From Rhynchopus sp. YZ270_cl-10 (lineage: Eukaryota; Euglenozoa; Diplonemea; Diplonemida; Diplonemidae): DNA of 64,000 nucleotides. Below are positions 1 to 10,917 of the stretch, piece by piece. A model generated the notes under the pieces. It had not been told where the DNA came from. It did not search any database and was given only the letters and a program-made list of their open reading frames with translations. Numbering within the stretch: position 1 is the stretch's first letter; each line of letters begins with the position of its first letter. The translations under genes and the position numbers were made by a program. Location: NCBI GenBank assembly GCA_964035575.1, contig OZ037850.1:1649467-1713466 (forward strand). The letters run 5' to 3'.

Positions 1-1237
1 TTCGAGAGGTGTCAGGAATACCGAGAATGGGTTTTTTTTTTCTTGCCTGCGTTTTTTAAGACGCAAACCCTTTTATTTTGTTCTCCACACAACAGAGCGG
101 TTCTCTCAGAGCTCTGATCGTGCACGTTTGTTTGATTTTTTTTGATTTTTTTTTTTGAAAATCTGGTGATGGCAGCCCCTTTTTTACTGCCTAGGTCTCG
201 GAGAACGCTAACTGATATGTGATTTTGCCCCCTTTTTCATACTTACATTACTTTTTGCTTCCGACAAACGTTTTCTGCTTTTTGCAACCCTCCCTTTTAC
301 TACGTTGCTCTATGTTATTGTTTCACTCAATCGCAAGCAAATAAGAAGAACCATGTATGGCATTTGCTTCGCCAAAATACGTAAATTAAAAAAACAAAAA
401 AATCGAAACTACAAATATTACAAAATATCCCTTTCCAAGTCTGTGTGTTCAAAAAAAAAAAATGAGAGGCAACGTGGATATTGCATGTAGCAACTGCACT
501 CCTACAATTTTTTTTCCTGGGCCCTACATCACACAGGGTTCGAGCGTCTCTGTGTTTGCAATGATCCCCGTTGATGAGTGGAAGCGGGAGTAGCACATAT
601 CAGATGTAAACCACGAAATGGATTGTAGGACTGCATGGTTGAGTGTCCACCCCGGTACAGCCGGTCATACCAAGGTACACTGTCATGAGAGGGCTTTGTA
701 TTTCAAGTCAACCTTTTTTTATGAATGTACACGTGAGACACATTCATCTTTTACGTTTTCTTCTTTTTATAATGTAAACTTACAGGTAAGAAAACACCAT
801 GAATTGACACGACTAACACCATGGCGATTACCCTGGGTGTTGTCTGGGTTTCAATTTTCAAAAAAAAAAACAAAAGCGAGCACCAACGCAAACCCAACGT
901 CCCCACAAAAGGGGGGAAAAACACACATGCACAAGAGTGCTTCTTCTTTTGAACAAAGCACTTCTTTCTTATTCAACGATTCACAGAGACGTGCCCTTCT
1001 CCAGTCTTTGTGATGCATGCGTTCATCAGTCCGTTCTGATAGACCGTCTTCGATACGTGGGCGAAACGGAACGTACTCTGAGAGGAGCATTTTACAGGCA
1101 TATTCTTCCCTGTGAAGTCGTGCAAGGGTGTGCGCTGTGTTCTGTACTCGAAAGTCACACTACCTTAGCCGTAACAGTAAACACACACACTACCCAAAAA
1201 AGCAAAAAAAAAAAAAAAAAAGAAGAAGAAGAAGAAG
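1..1237. other. Gene-free upstream region with one repeat copy
   Basis: AT-rich sequence with many T and A runs and only short, compositionally odd reading frames; I see no supported gene. Positions 609-713 carry one copy of an interspersed repeat (AAACCACGAAATGG, then GTACACTGTCA, then GGGCTTTGTATTTCAAGTCAA) that recurs near 4464-4503 and 31717-31778. A strong stem-loop lies at 721-747. A run of GAAGAAG units directly precedes the first gene. Confidence 0.7.
721..747 (+). promoter_or_regulatory. Stem-loop of the ACGNGAG/CATCTT family
   Basis: Perfect 8-bp stem ATGAATGT/ACATTCAT closing a loop that contains ACACGTGAG, followed by CATCTTTTACGTTTTCTTC. The same arrangement (hairpin with an ACGAGAG-like loop, then CATCTT and a T-rich tract) occurs in many other intergenic gaps on the same strand. 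Confidence 0.55.
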
Positions 1238-2986
1238 ATGTCCAAAAAGAACGAAGAGTGCACCGAGAGTCTGATCCAGCAGCGCAAGCTCGACCACATT
1301 AACATCTGCCTGAATGACAACATCGAACCGTACACGAAGTCGCCCTTCGACAGGTACCGCCTTCGCTACAATGTATGTTTCCCCCTCCTCTCCACTCCTC
1401 TCCCACCAGTCTTTGCGTCTCTGGTAAGAGTGTAAGGAGTTTGCTTTTGTCAGACCAGATCTCTCTTGCCTGTCATTGTAGTATCCTCACAGCGGTCAAT
1501 TTTTTTAACCCGTTGGCGAAGGAGCAATATCTTCGGCAACCTTACCAAGGTTGCGTTTCCTTCTTTCTTCATTTCTGCAATTTGCTGTTCTTTTATTCTG
1601 AGTTCTCTTCTAGCACTCAGTTGGCACTCCAGTTCCGTTACCCTTTCATCCATTGTTCTGTGTAATCTCCTTGGTGGGTTACCAGAAAGTGCGTATTGAT
1701 GCACATTCAACTCAATGCCTTTCTTCGTTCCTCTTCCGCCACTTTCTTATGACACGAAAACTCAAACATTTGTCTTTCTTCTCGACAGGCCCTGCCAGAA
1801 CTCGACCTTGCCAAGATCGACCTGACGACGAAGTTCTTTGACTGGAACATCTCCTGCCCCCTCGTCATCTCCTCCATGACCGGTGGTGAGAGCCACGGAC
1901 GTCTCATCAACGAAAACCTTGCAAAGGCGTGCCAAGCCGAGAAGATCCCCTTTGGGCTGGGCTCCATGCGTATCGTCAACAGATACCCAAAGTCGAAGTA
2001 TGTAACCCCACTCAGAGATAAGCCAAGAGGCATCTGTCCACATCTGTATTACAATCCTACCAAACAGGCACACCTTTGACGTGAAGAAGTTCTGCCCTGA
2101 TGTACCTATGTTTGCCAACGTGGGTCTTGTGCAGCTGAACTATGGGTTCGGGCTTGAGGTATGACATTTTTGTTGTTTCTTAGGTTTTTGGATTAGCTTG
2201 GAGTACTGCCATATCGACAGTCCTCACTGTGGTGACACTGCCACCGCTAGGTTCCTTGGGTTCGTGCTCCTGTCTGCATTGGGTAACACTTCTCTTTCAC
2301 AGGAAATAAACAACCTGGTTGAGTCCGTGAGTGCGGACGGTCTCTTCATCCACGTGAACCACCTCCAAGAAGCAGTGCAGCCTGAGGGCGATCTCAACTT
2401 CGAGAACCTCTACGCAAAGCTGGAGAAGATCCTTCCCCACATCAAGGTGCCTGTGATCGTGAAGGAGGTGGGCCACGGCATGGACCGTGCGACGGCGCAG
2501 AGACTTTACGACATGGGGGTGAAGTACATTGATGTTGCTGGAGTGGGTGGGAGCAGCTGGGCCTGGATCGAGGGCAGAAGACAGAACGATTACAAGGTAT
2601 GCCGCAAGCCTCCCTCCTGCCCTTTTCCTCTACAATCCTTTACTAACCCCTTACAGGAGTCTGAGAACATGGGGTACATTTTCAGGGATGTCGGTGTGCC
2701 GACGGACGTGAGTTTGATTGAGTGCAGAAAGATTTCTCCTCAGCTCAAGCTGGTGGCCTCTGGTGGGCTGCGGAACGGTCTTGACATGGCCAAGGCGGTT
2801 GGCCTGGGTGCCGACTACGTGTCGTGTGCGAAGCCTTTCCTTAAAGCTGCAATGACGTCTCCTGAGGCAGTCGTGACGCTCATCAGAAGGTTCAAAAGGG
2901 AAATGGCTGTTGCGCTCTTCGCAAGCGGGGCTGCAAACCTCGCGCAGATGAAGGCCCTTCCGCCGTTCTTGGAGTCCCGCCTGTAG
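1238..2986 (+). CDS. fni: Type II (FMN-dependent) isopentenyl-diphosphate delta-isomerase, 5 exons
   Basis: Interconverts IPP and DMAPP for isoprenoid synthesis; the type II family is a flavin TIM-barrel unrelated to the common eukaryotic type I enzyme. Exons: 1238-1372, 1789-1997, 2068-2158, 2303-2596, 2657-2986, joining in frame to 352 codons, the usual family length. All four introns begin GTATG and end CAG. Family motifs visible after joining: RxxHI near the N-terminus, the FMN-loop [20 protein letters not shown] (type II signature HxNxLQE), [11 protein letters not shown], and [19 protein letters not shown] for phosphate binding. No targeting peptide is evident, so probably cytosolic or peroxisomal. 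Type II enzymes are mainly bacterial and archaeal but known in trypanosomatids. ATG 1238 is preceded by a purine-rich (GAA)n tract. Confidence 0.93.
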
Positions 2987-4060
2987 GGCAAAGGGTGTTG
3001 CTGTGTTGTCGTTGATCGGATCTCATCTTTAAAAAGCGTACAGTTGTGGGGGGGTGGTCAGTCCTCCCCAACGGGGGTATATCCCAATGTTTATTGATTT
3101 TGATCGTCTTTAGTATTTTGTTGCGTCACATAAAATTACATTTATTTTGCATTTCTCCGTTTTTCAACTTGACTTTCTCAAAAAAGGCCTTCCCCCTTCC
3201 AGCAGAAGGTTTCAAAAAAGCCTTTTTTTTTATATCTCTCTTGCGGGTTTGAAAGCGGGGGGTTTAATTTGTAAGGGAACTGAAAGAAAACAAAGCTTAC
3301 TTCATATCATTCCAATGCTTCTTTTTTTTTTTTTTTTTTTTGCCTTTTTTCTTTACTGCTTCGAATTTGAACGATGACATTACGGAGCCGGGAGGCTCAT
3401 TTATCTCAGCTTTTTTTTTCTCCATTTTTTTTTTTTTTTTTTGAAAATGTATTTTTCCTCCACCGGAATTGACACCACTCACGGCTCCAAGCCATCACTA
3501 TGGGGTTTCCGGTTTGGGAAGAGTATGCAACTCAAAAGGCGATAAACGTGGGTTCCAACACTGTGACAAAATGTCAGGTGTTCGTTGCCTCACGCCTATC
3601 CCGCTCCCCTGCCCCTCCACGGACCAAAAGTGGTGGTTCTATTATGATATAATTGTCAATCATAAATACATAACACACATCGCAGTACAGCTATTGTGAC
3701 GTGTATTACGTATTATGATGGGCAATTCTATCATACTACAGACCACCACTACCCCTCATAGAATCATTGAGTGGCCCTAACATCCTTTATTTCGGGTCCT
3801 TTTTTTGGGCCTTTGTTCCGTACAAAAAAAAACAAAAAAAAAAAAAACAGCACGTTCAATTTTTTTTTTCTTTCTTCCCCTGAGGACCCTCTACAGTCCT
3901 TCCCCTTCCCCTCTTCCCCCCTGTCAGCTTTTGTGCTAAAACTTAAAGTGAGCTTTTTGAGTGTCCCCTATGAAAAAGGTTTTTTTTTTGTACATCGAAT
4001 ATTCCGTTTATTTTTTAAATGCGAGTCAAACAACCAAACATAAAATGGAGAGAAAAAGAC

Positions 4061-4157
4061 CCACCTGATTTTGTCTGAAATTTTGATAGTGTTTGGGGGG
4101 GTTAAATACTCCCTTAACTCCACTAAATACCATCAAATTTCAGGGAAAATCGGGTGG
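4061..4157. repeat. Imperfect foldback (MITE-like palindrome)
   Basis: The left arm from 4061 (CCACCTGATTTTGTCTGAAA onward) and the reverse complement of the right arm ending at 4157 match at roughly 30 of 36 positions, with one single-base gap. The centre (TTAAATACTCCCTTAA) is itself partly self-complementary. No coding capacity. Confidence 0.55.
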
Positions 4158-4417
4158 AAGGCCTTCAAATGTGCCTAAAAAAAAGGGAGGAGAGGACCTC
4201 CCTCCCTCCACCTTTTGTTTTCATTTGTGGTGTCGTTTTGTTTCTTTTTGGTTTTTGCGAACATCCAAGGATGCACAATCTTGACTCGCTATACCAGACG
4301 GGATGTGTTCCGCTCCTTACTTTAAAAAAAACGTTTTTTAGTTCACTTTTCAAGTTTTTCCTTTTCCTTCTTTGCCCTCCCCCCTTTTTTCCGTTTGTTC
4401 TTTTTTTGTCAAGGTGA

Positions 4418-4436
4418 CGCAGCACGAGAGGCTTCG
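4418..4436 (+). promoter_or_regulatory. ACGAGAG stem-loop, degenerate copy
   Basis: Stem CGCAGC/GCTTCG with one internal mismatch around the loop ACGAGAG, followed by GGGCCATCTT and a T-rich tract. Same context as the perfect copies at 31943 and 33478. Confidence 0.45.
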
Positions 4437-5073
4437 GGCCATCTTGTAAACTTTTCTTTTTTTCGGTACACTGTCACGAGAGGGCTTTGTATTTCAAGTC
4501 AACTATTTTTTACTGAGCACCCGATTCTTCATGGGAAAGAGAGGAAGGGGTTTGTCTTGACCTCCTCTCAACGCACTCACCTCTAGGCGACTAACTAAGC
4601 ACGAAGCCTGTATACCATTCACCTCTCTACAGGTCTCCCCTCACCACGACACGAGGACTGCGAGACCTGCATACCAAGTTTTCAAACAAAACAAACAACA
4701 ACAACAACAAAAAAAAAGCGGCATTTTTTTAAAAGTACAGAACGGTTTCAATTTTTTGCCTTTGACCCCTGCGACCTTGTAGGTGTCAATGAGGAAACGT
4801 TGATTTGACTGATTCAACCACAAAACAAAAAAACGCATACGGTTATGTGGCTGGTTTGCTTGCAAGGATTTGAAATGGGCTTGCGACACCCACGGTCTTC
4901 ACAACCAAAAAAAAACACCTTTCCCCTCCCCCACCTCATCCCCCTGATGCCACCATTGTCAGGGAGTTGTGATGCTTCCAAAACGAATTTTTGTGCTTTT
5001 TTTTGAACCCCCACCACCCCATCCCCTTCCCCTTCCCCCACCCTCACACTACCCGCATCACCCAGCACGTACA

Positions 5074-8000
5074 ATGAGTGAGGAGGGTCCCCCCTGTGAC
5101 CCTCCTCTCGCTGTGGAAGAGGAGGAAGTGCACAGCCCCACACATGTCGTGACAGAGGAGCAGCATGTGGACCCCAACGTCGTGCCCGATGCGATCATTG
5201 AGCAGGAGGACGTGCTGCAGGAGTCTATAGTGGAGGAGGACGGTGAGGACCCGTGGTTGCATACGATTGACGCTGACCTGGTGCACGCGGCGCATGTGCG
5301 CAAGGCGCAGCCCGTCCTGCGTGAGACAATCCATTACGTGATAGAGGGCACAGCCGCAGAAGGAGGCACACCCAACACCCTCAAGTCCTACTTCATCATG
5401 TCCATCCTAGGCAGCCGCAAGGACACACAACTCATCACAATCTGCCCCATCTCCGGCGAGCTTCACTTCCGCGGCATCCCAGGCTTCGACGTCTTCCGCT
5501 CTGAAGGTGAGGCACGTGCACACCTGACTGACAAGCTCGGCCTGCGCATCGTCAACGCCGCCAAGGGGCCAGCGCTTCTGGGTGCAGTTCAGGCAGGTCC
5601 GAAGACGCTTGTGGGTGTTGTCACTGCGTCGGAGGCGCGACTCATCCTGCCGTCAGGGGAGCCTGTGTACACAGTGACGGAGGTGAAGTGGATCGAAGTG
5701 CGTGTGTCCCACCCCTGCCACACAAACTTCGCACAAACCTTCGCATCCCTCATAACAGAGTTCAGTGTGCCCAACCTCCACTTCTACACCTTCCCCTTCG
5801 TTGACATCACGCGCCCCTGGCCGCCAACAGAGGACACACCAGACCCGCATTTCATTTGGAACTCTTTCCTGTCAAAACCCTTCGACAAGCTTGGGCTGGG
5901 CGAGTGGACCGTGAAGCTTCTGCAGGGTGTGGCTGCAGGGAAGGTTGTGAGCCTGGGCATGCCTGTGTACCCGACACTGCTGAAGAAGCGTCTGAAGCGT
6001 TTCTACAAAAAGTACAACCCTGCGAAGATGAGTGAGATCAAGGCCGTGATGTCCAACTACAGGGAGGACGAGCTGTTTGCGAAGCTTGTTGCCAAGTACG
6101 GCGAGGAGCCGACGACAGACCTGTCGGAGGAGTACGACTCTGATGAGGGCAAGCCCAACGAGGCAAACGTGAGTCTGCTGACACGACGTTGGTCGCGACA
6201 TGCGGGGACCCGCTACAACGCACGAGGCATCGACGCGACTGGTGCGCCTGCGAACGAGCTGGAGTGCGAGCTTCTCTTCTCCTCCGCAGACAAGTGGGCG
6301 TCACACGTGTGGCGCCGTGGCAGTGTGCCGATCAAGTGGTCCTCGAAGCTGGGAAGCACGGTGAAGGTAGGGCAGGCGACCTTTGTGATCTGCAAGGACC
6401 CCTTCGCAGACAGCCACCGCTACTGGGACAACTTAGCACGACGTTACGCAGGGTGGTGCGAAGGCGAGTCGCCTAGCATCGTCGGCTTTTCGCTGCTGCA
6501 CACAGAGCCCGAGCACGGTGAGCTGCTCCTCGTCGAGAACTACCAGGAGTCGCTCAGGGAGGTCAGGCGCCACCGCCCCAACACCAAGGTGGAGCTTCTC
6601 GGCTTCGACTGGCACAGAACTGTGAAGCAGCTTGGCCTTGGCATCGCTGTTGACGGTGCTTGGAAGCTCTTCGCAGGCCCACTCGCACAGCACGGCGTCT
6701 CGTCGGGCACAGTTGAGGTAACGGGCTTGGTCGACAACAAGTCGCTGTTCGAATCGTCCCCAACAGTGACGGAGAAGAAAGAACCGAAGCGTAAGGGTGC
6801 TTTCGCCACGATCCGCGGGCTTGTGAGCCAGCAGAAGTTGCGCTTCACTGCAGACGCCTTCAACCTGGACCTGACGTACATCACGCCACGCCTCATTGCC
6901 ATGGGCTTCCCGAGCTACGGGGCTGAGGGGTACTACCGGAACCCTGTGGACGAGGTGGAACGCTTCTTTGAGACACGGCACAAGGGACACTACAAAATCT
7001 ACAACCTGTGCACGGAACGTGAGTACGACTCCGAGACGCGCTTCAAGGGCAACTTCAGGAGGTGGCCTTTTGAGGACCACAATGCACCTGCACCCATCAG
7101 CATGATACCCGACCTTGTCGCCGATGCGCAGGCGTACTTGGCAGAGGACCCTGCAAACGTGATTGCGGCACACTGCAAGGCAGGCAAGGGCAGGACGGGT
7201 GTCATGATCAGTGCGCTGCTCATGAACGGTGCGTGCCCCGACGCAGTGCCGCCACGCAACGCTGCTGCGGCCTTGGGCTACTTCGGCGCAGCACGCACGA
7301 AGGACGGACACGGTGTGACGATCCCTTCGCAGCGGCGCTATCTTTACTACTACCAGGACATGCTCAGCAGGCAGAAGGGCAAGGTGCCGCCTATTGTGCG
7401 TCTGCGTATCACAAAGATCGTGGTGCAGTCTCCCGTGAAGTACGGCACACCACCAAACCTCTACGCCCTGGTCAACGAGAGCCCGAAGTGGGTCATGACC
7501 AAGCCAGGCAAGCAGTACTTCGACAGAGGTCCGACAGTGACGAAGTGGGATTCGCGCAGGATCGAAGCCCCGCAGCAGGCCGGCGCACGCTTCACGCTGT
7601 TCGACCTGACGGAGGGCAACGACCACAACGGCGGCATTACTGTGAGCGGCGATGTGAAGGTTGTGTTCATGTCGCAGCGGTCGATCCTTGGCGACGAGCA
7701 CCTCTTCCACTTCGGCTTCCACACCTCCTTCATTGACGCGGACGTCATTACAAAGGGCGAGCCTGTCCGTTTCTGCAAAGCTGAGTTGGACGGCGCATGC
7801 AAAGACGAGAAGCACTCTAAGTTCCGCCGAGATCTCCAAGTTGAGGTATATTTCGCACCGTGCAACCAAGATGCGCCTGTGGATGAAGACGTGGCTGTGC
7901 CTGAAGGGGAGGACAAGGACGAAGGCGAAGGAGCCGCCCACGAGTCGCCCGTTGTGGAGGATGAGACTGGTGACGACGGCGATGTGCACACTGCAGTGCA

Positions 8001-9930
8001 GTGCAGGCAGAAGGGCATTGTGCGCATGAACTGTGTCGACTCGTTGGACCGCACGAACCTGGCAAGCTTCTTCATGGCGCTGCAGATCGCAGCAGAGTTG
8101 CGGCGCACGATACGTGGCGACGACGAGAAGCCCTTCCCACTGCAGGGCAAGGAGAAGACCCTCGACGCTGTGAAGGAGTCCTTGGGGGATTCGCTTGTGG
8201 GGCACCTTGCCGAAGTCTTTGTCGCTAACGGCGATGTGTGCTCCCTTCTTTACACGAACACACAGGCCACCCACACCGACTCGATCCGTGAGATGTCCAC
8301 ACGCCTTGGCAAAGCGCAGAGCAATGCTATGCTCTCTGTGAAGCGCAGGTACCACAACACTGTCAGTGACACAAACCGCCACAACACGATTCTTGCCTTC
8401 TTGGGACAGGCCAAGCATCCTGTGGTGCCGCCGTTGCTTGCGTCTGTGCACCCTGCTTGCATCTTGTCCGTTGTCCCGCATGTCAAGGTCAAGAACGCGG
8501 ACCCCACCACGCTGCTCTACGTCCCACCCACAGGCGGCCACCCGTGGGTCGCACCTTCGTCTGCTCCGATCGAGCTCTTGGCGTACGTCCCACACCGTGG
8601 CAAGGCGTGTGCGGTGGGCATCTGCTTCCGTTGCGACGCGACAGGCGACGATGAGAACTTCCCCACATCCTTCGAGGTGCTGACCGGTACCTCCGTCGAC
8701 AACATGCAACCCGTGCTCGAGGCAGTCACCATCCCCCGCGCAAAGGATCACACCTGGCTGTACTACCCCCTCGTCGCTGAGTCTGGGGAAGAAGGTGCAA
8801 GGCTCGTTGCCGTGCGCTTCACGAAGTTCATTGGTTCGTACGCAGTGCTCGGGGGCATCCGCATTCTTGCCACAGACTCCGAAGCACCGTCCGAGATGCT
8901 CCCTGTTCAAGAGTTTGGCCAGCCGCCTCAGCCAGCACACCACGTTATCCAGGCGACGGGTGATAAGTTGGTCGTCGCGCTTGATGATTACGTCTCTGTG
9001 GAATCTGTGTCACTGTCAATCCCAGAGGGTGCGGTGATTGAGTCTGTGTCCACAGGTATGGCATCATGTTTATGGATTTATGGTCCATTTTTGTATCAGA
9101 TTCTTCTGATTTCCATTTTTTTGGGGAAAACAAAATAACACATCACACGTAGGTCTGAACTTTGGAAAGCTGACTCCACTTCAAGCGCACGACTCTGACA
9201 AAAACGTGTTCACGTCGTCCGAACCTAGCACCGCTCGCTTGATTGTTGTGGACGCACCTGGTGCTGCAGAGGGCATCAAGCTGGTGAGCATGGAGGGCCC
9301 GCTTGCGTTGCTGGGGACGTACAGGACACCTGCACCGCCTTCCTCTGGTCTCAGCCTGCCTACCCGGCAGCTGCCCAGAAAGAAGGCACGGAAGCTTTCT
9401 GAAGGAAAGGTATGCCTACAACTTGCACTTGACATTGCATTGACCTCGCACAACACCACAGGACGAGGAGATGATGTGCTTCTTCGCTGTTGTGCACGAA
9501 ACCAACATCGTCGGCATCAGGCTGTTCGTGGCACATCCGTCCGTTCAGTCGAGAGGCGTCCGTGTTGGCGTTGCAAGCGACCCTTCCGTTATTGCAGTAC
9601 CTTCGCCGCAAGCGCGTGCGGCAGTGATCAAGTATGTGCTTTTGCAGCATCTAAATACGTAGTGTGCATACATATGTTGGCTAGAATGTGGAAGTTCCCT
9701 TTTCAGTAAATCACCAAGTCTACCATGTCACCAACCACACCATCATCCCACCCTTTTCCCACAGATTTGCAGAGGACTTCACTGTGCCAGAGTGCATGCA
9801 GGGCACCGAGCTCGACTTCCACTTCTCCGCACCCGTCAAAGGGAACCTCATCCGTGTGGAGATCAACCCGCTTGCTGTCGACACCGTCCACACCTACGCA
9901 CAGCACATCTCAGTTCTAGCTGAAGACTAG
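5074..9930 (+). CDS. SAC9: SAC9-like phosphoinositide phosphatase with nested PTEN-C2 domain
   Basis: Exons 5074-9055, 9153-9409, 9462-9631 and 9765-9930 join to 1524 residues; introns begin GTATG. Residues ~95-540 form the first half of a SAC domain of the SAC9 subfamily (RKDTQ, FDVFRSEGEA, SRHAGTRYNARGIDATG, FDWH at 511-514). Residues ~591-775 are a PTEN-type dual-specificity phosphatase with an intact P-loop HCKAGKGRTG (Cys701, Arg707). Residues ~771-929 match the PTEN C2 domain (GDVKVVF, FHFGFHTSFID, ELDGACKDEKHSKF). The SAC domain then resumes with its own catalytic motif NCVDSLDRTN (Cys987, Arg993); Ser in place of the second Cys is typical of SAC9. The C-terminal ~400 residues resemble the plant SAC9 C-terminal region. 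Expected substrates are PI(4,5)P2 (SAC9) and PIP3 (PTEN). The N-terminus is acidic. Start chosen at ATG 5074, 8 nt after an AG acceptor-like site; an upstream in-frame ATG at 4969 lies in the C-rich tract. Confidence 0.9.
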
Positions 9931-10917
9931 AACCGCGTTCGCGAGAAAAGCTAAGACATCCCAATGAAAGAAACAAAACAGTCGTGTGAAGGGATCAGTC
10001 ATATGAGAAAACGGTGAATTTGCCCACGCATGGAACAGAGAAAAAAGGGGAAGAACTCCTTTAAGGGTGTATACCTGTGAAAAATATCGTTCTCAAGTTG
10101 TTACGGGGTTTTTGGGTAGTGTCTTTTTTGTGTGGACAAACCGAATCCATATGTGTCCATAAGTAGAAGGCTTTTGTCCTCTTCTCTACTTTTCAGTGCT
10201 TTTTTGACCAGGGTTTTTGTATAGAGGTGTGCACGTGGGTGTAGTGTAGTGTATACCTCTTGAAAAGTTTCGTTTGTTTGGCCCGTTTTTGATTTTTAAG
10301 GCGGGTCCTCGAATTAGTCTTTCCCACAAATTGTACCATTTCCTTTTTGCTGTCCAAACCCTCAAACAGAGGACCACAATTTTCCTTTATCTCATCTCTG
10401 CCACACTCTTGGATGAGGTGTGCCGTCTGCAAGCATCCTATCCTCTTAGGGTGCCGTTGTGTGAGATGAAAAAATAAAAGCGTGTAAAACTGCGTGTCTG
10501 CTTTTATCGGAATGTCTTTGAATTTAATTGTTCTGAAAACCATTTCGTGTATTATCCCTTTTCATGTTTCTTCCAACGCTCCACCCTTTACCCGAGGGGG
10601 AGAACATAAAAACGTAAACAGAATGCGAATAAGAGAAGACATACACACACACCAAGGCGTGTAGAGAATAAGAAGAAAAAAGCATAGTTATAATGAAAAA
10701 TGACCCAGTGAGGTTTGTTGTATAGTTCAACAAACAAATAAAACAAAACAAAACAAAAAAAAACAGCAACAGAAACAGACCTCCCACCTACCCTTTTATC
10801 TATACGACAACCCCGTTGTACCACTACGCAGCTTATGCTGTGCCCACCAGAGCGAGGATTGGTTCCCACCTACACACACAACAGATTCCACATACACAAG
10901 ACAACAGTCACGACAGC
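9931..10917. other. Spacer between SAC9-PTEN and astacin A
   Basis: AT-rich, no supported gene. It contains a perfect 8-bp stem-loop (GTTTGTTG/CAACAAAC) at 10713-10735. From about 10863 the sequence is the upstream edge of a segment duplicated at 35927 onward. Confidence 0.65.
10713..10735 (+). terminator. Perfect 8-bp hairpin
   Basis: GTTTGTTG and CAACAAAC separated by TATAGTT, followed by an A-rich tract. It could mark a 3' end or be an RNA-processing signal; the function is inferred from shape only. Confidence 0.3.

Larger units (their letters stand above)
2987..5073. other. 2.1-kb gene-free spacer with repeats
   Basis: AT-rich spacer with many homopolymer T tracts, for example near 3320-3342 and 3424-3442. 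It holds an imperfect foldback at 4061-4157, a degenerate hairpin-family copy at 4418-4436, and the GTACACTGTCACGAGAGGGC repeat at 4466-4502. No reading frame has coding-like composition. The last 150 nt become C-rich and end in an AG acceptor-like site at 5064-5065 just before the next start. Confidence 0.7.

Noticed and set aside
327..596. Small genes in the first 1.2 kb
   Set aside because: Short frames with AT-rich, low-complexity composition and no similarity to known families; codon use is unlike the real genes.
4969..5073. Upstream in-frame ATG for the SAC9-PTEN gene
   Set aside because: The extra 35 residues are a translated pyrimidine-rich leader (PPPPHPLPLPPP); an acceptor-like AG just before ATG 5074 favours the shorter start.
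6433..8943. 836-codon open frame on the minus strand inside the SAC9-PTEN gene
   Set aside because: It is a shadow frame created by GC-biased third positions; no domain is recognisable, and the plus strand encodes conserved catalytic motifs.
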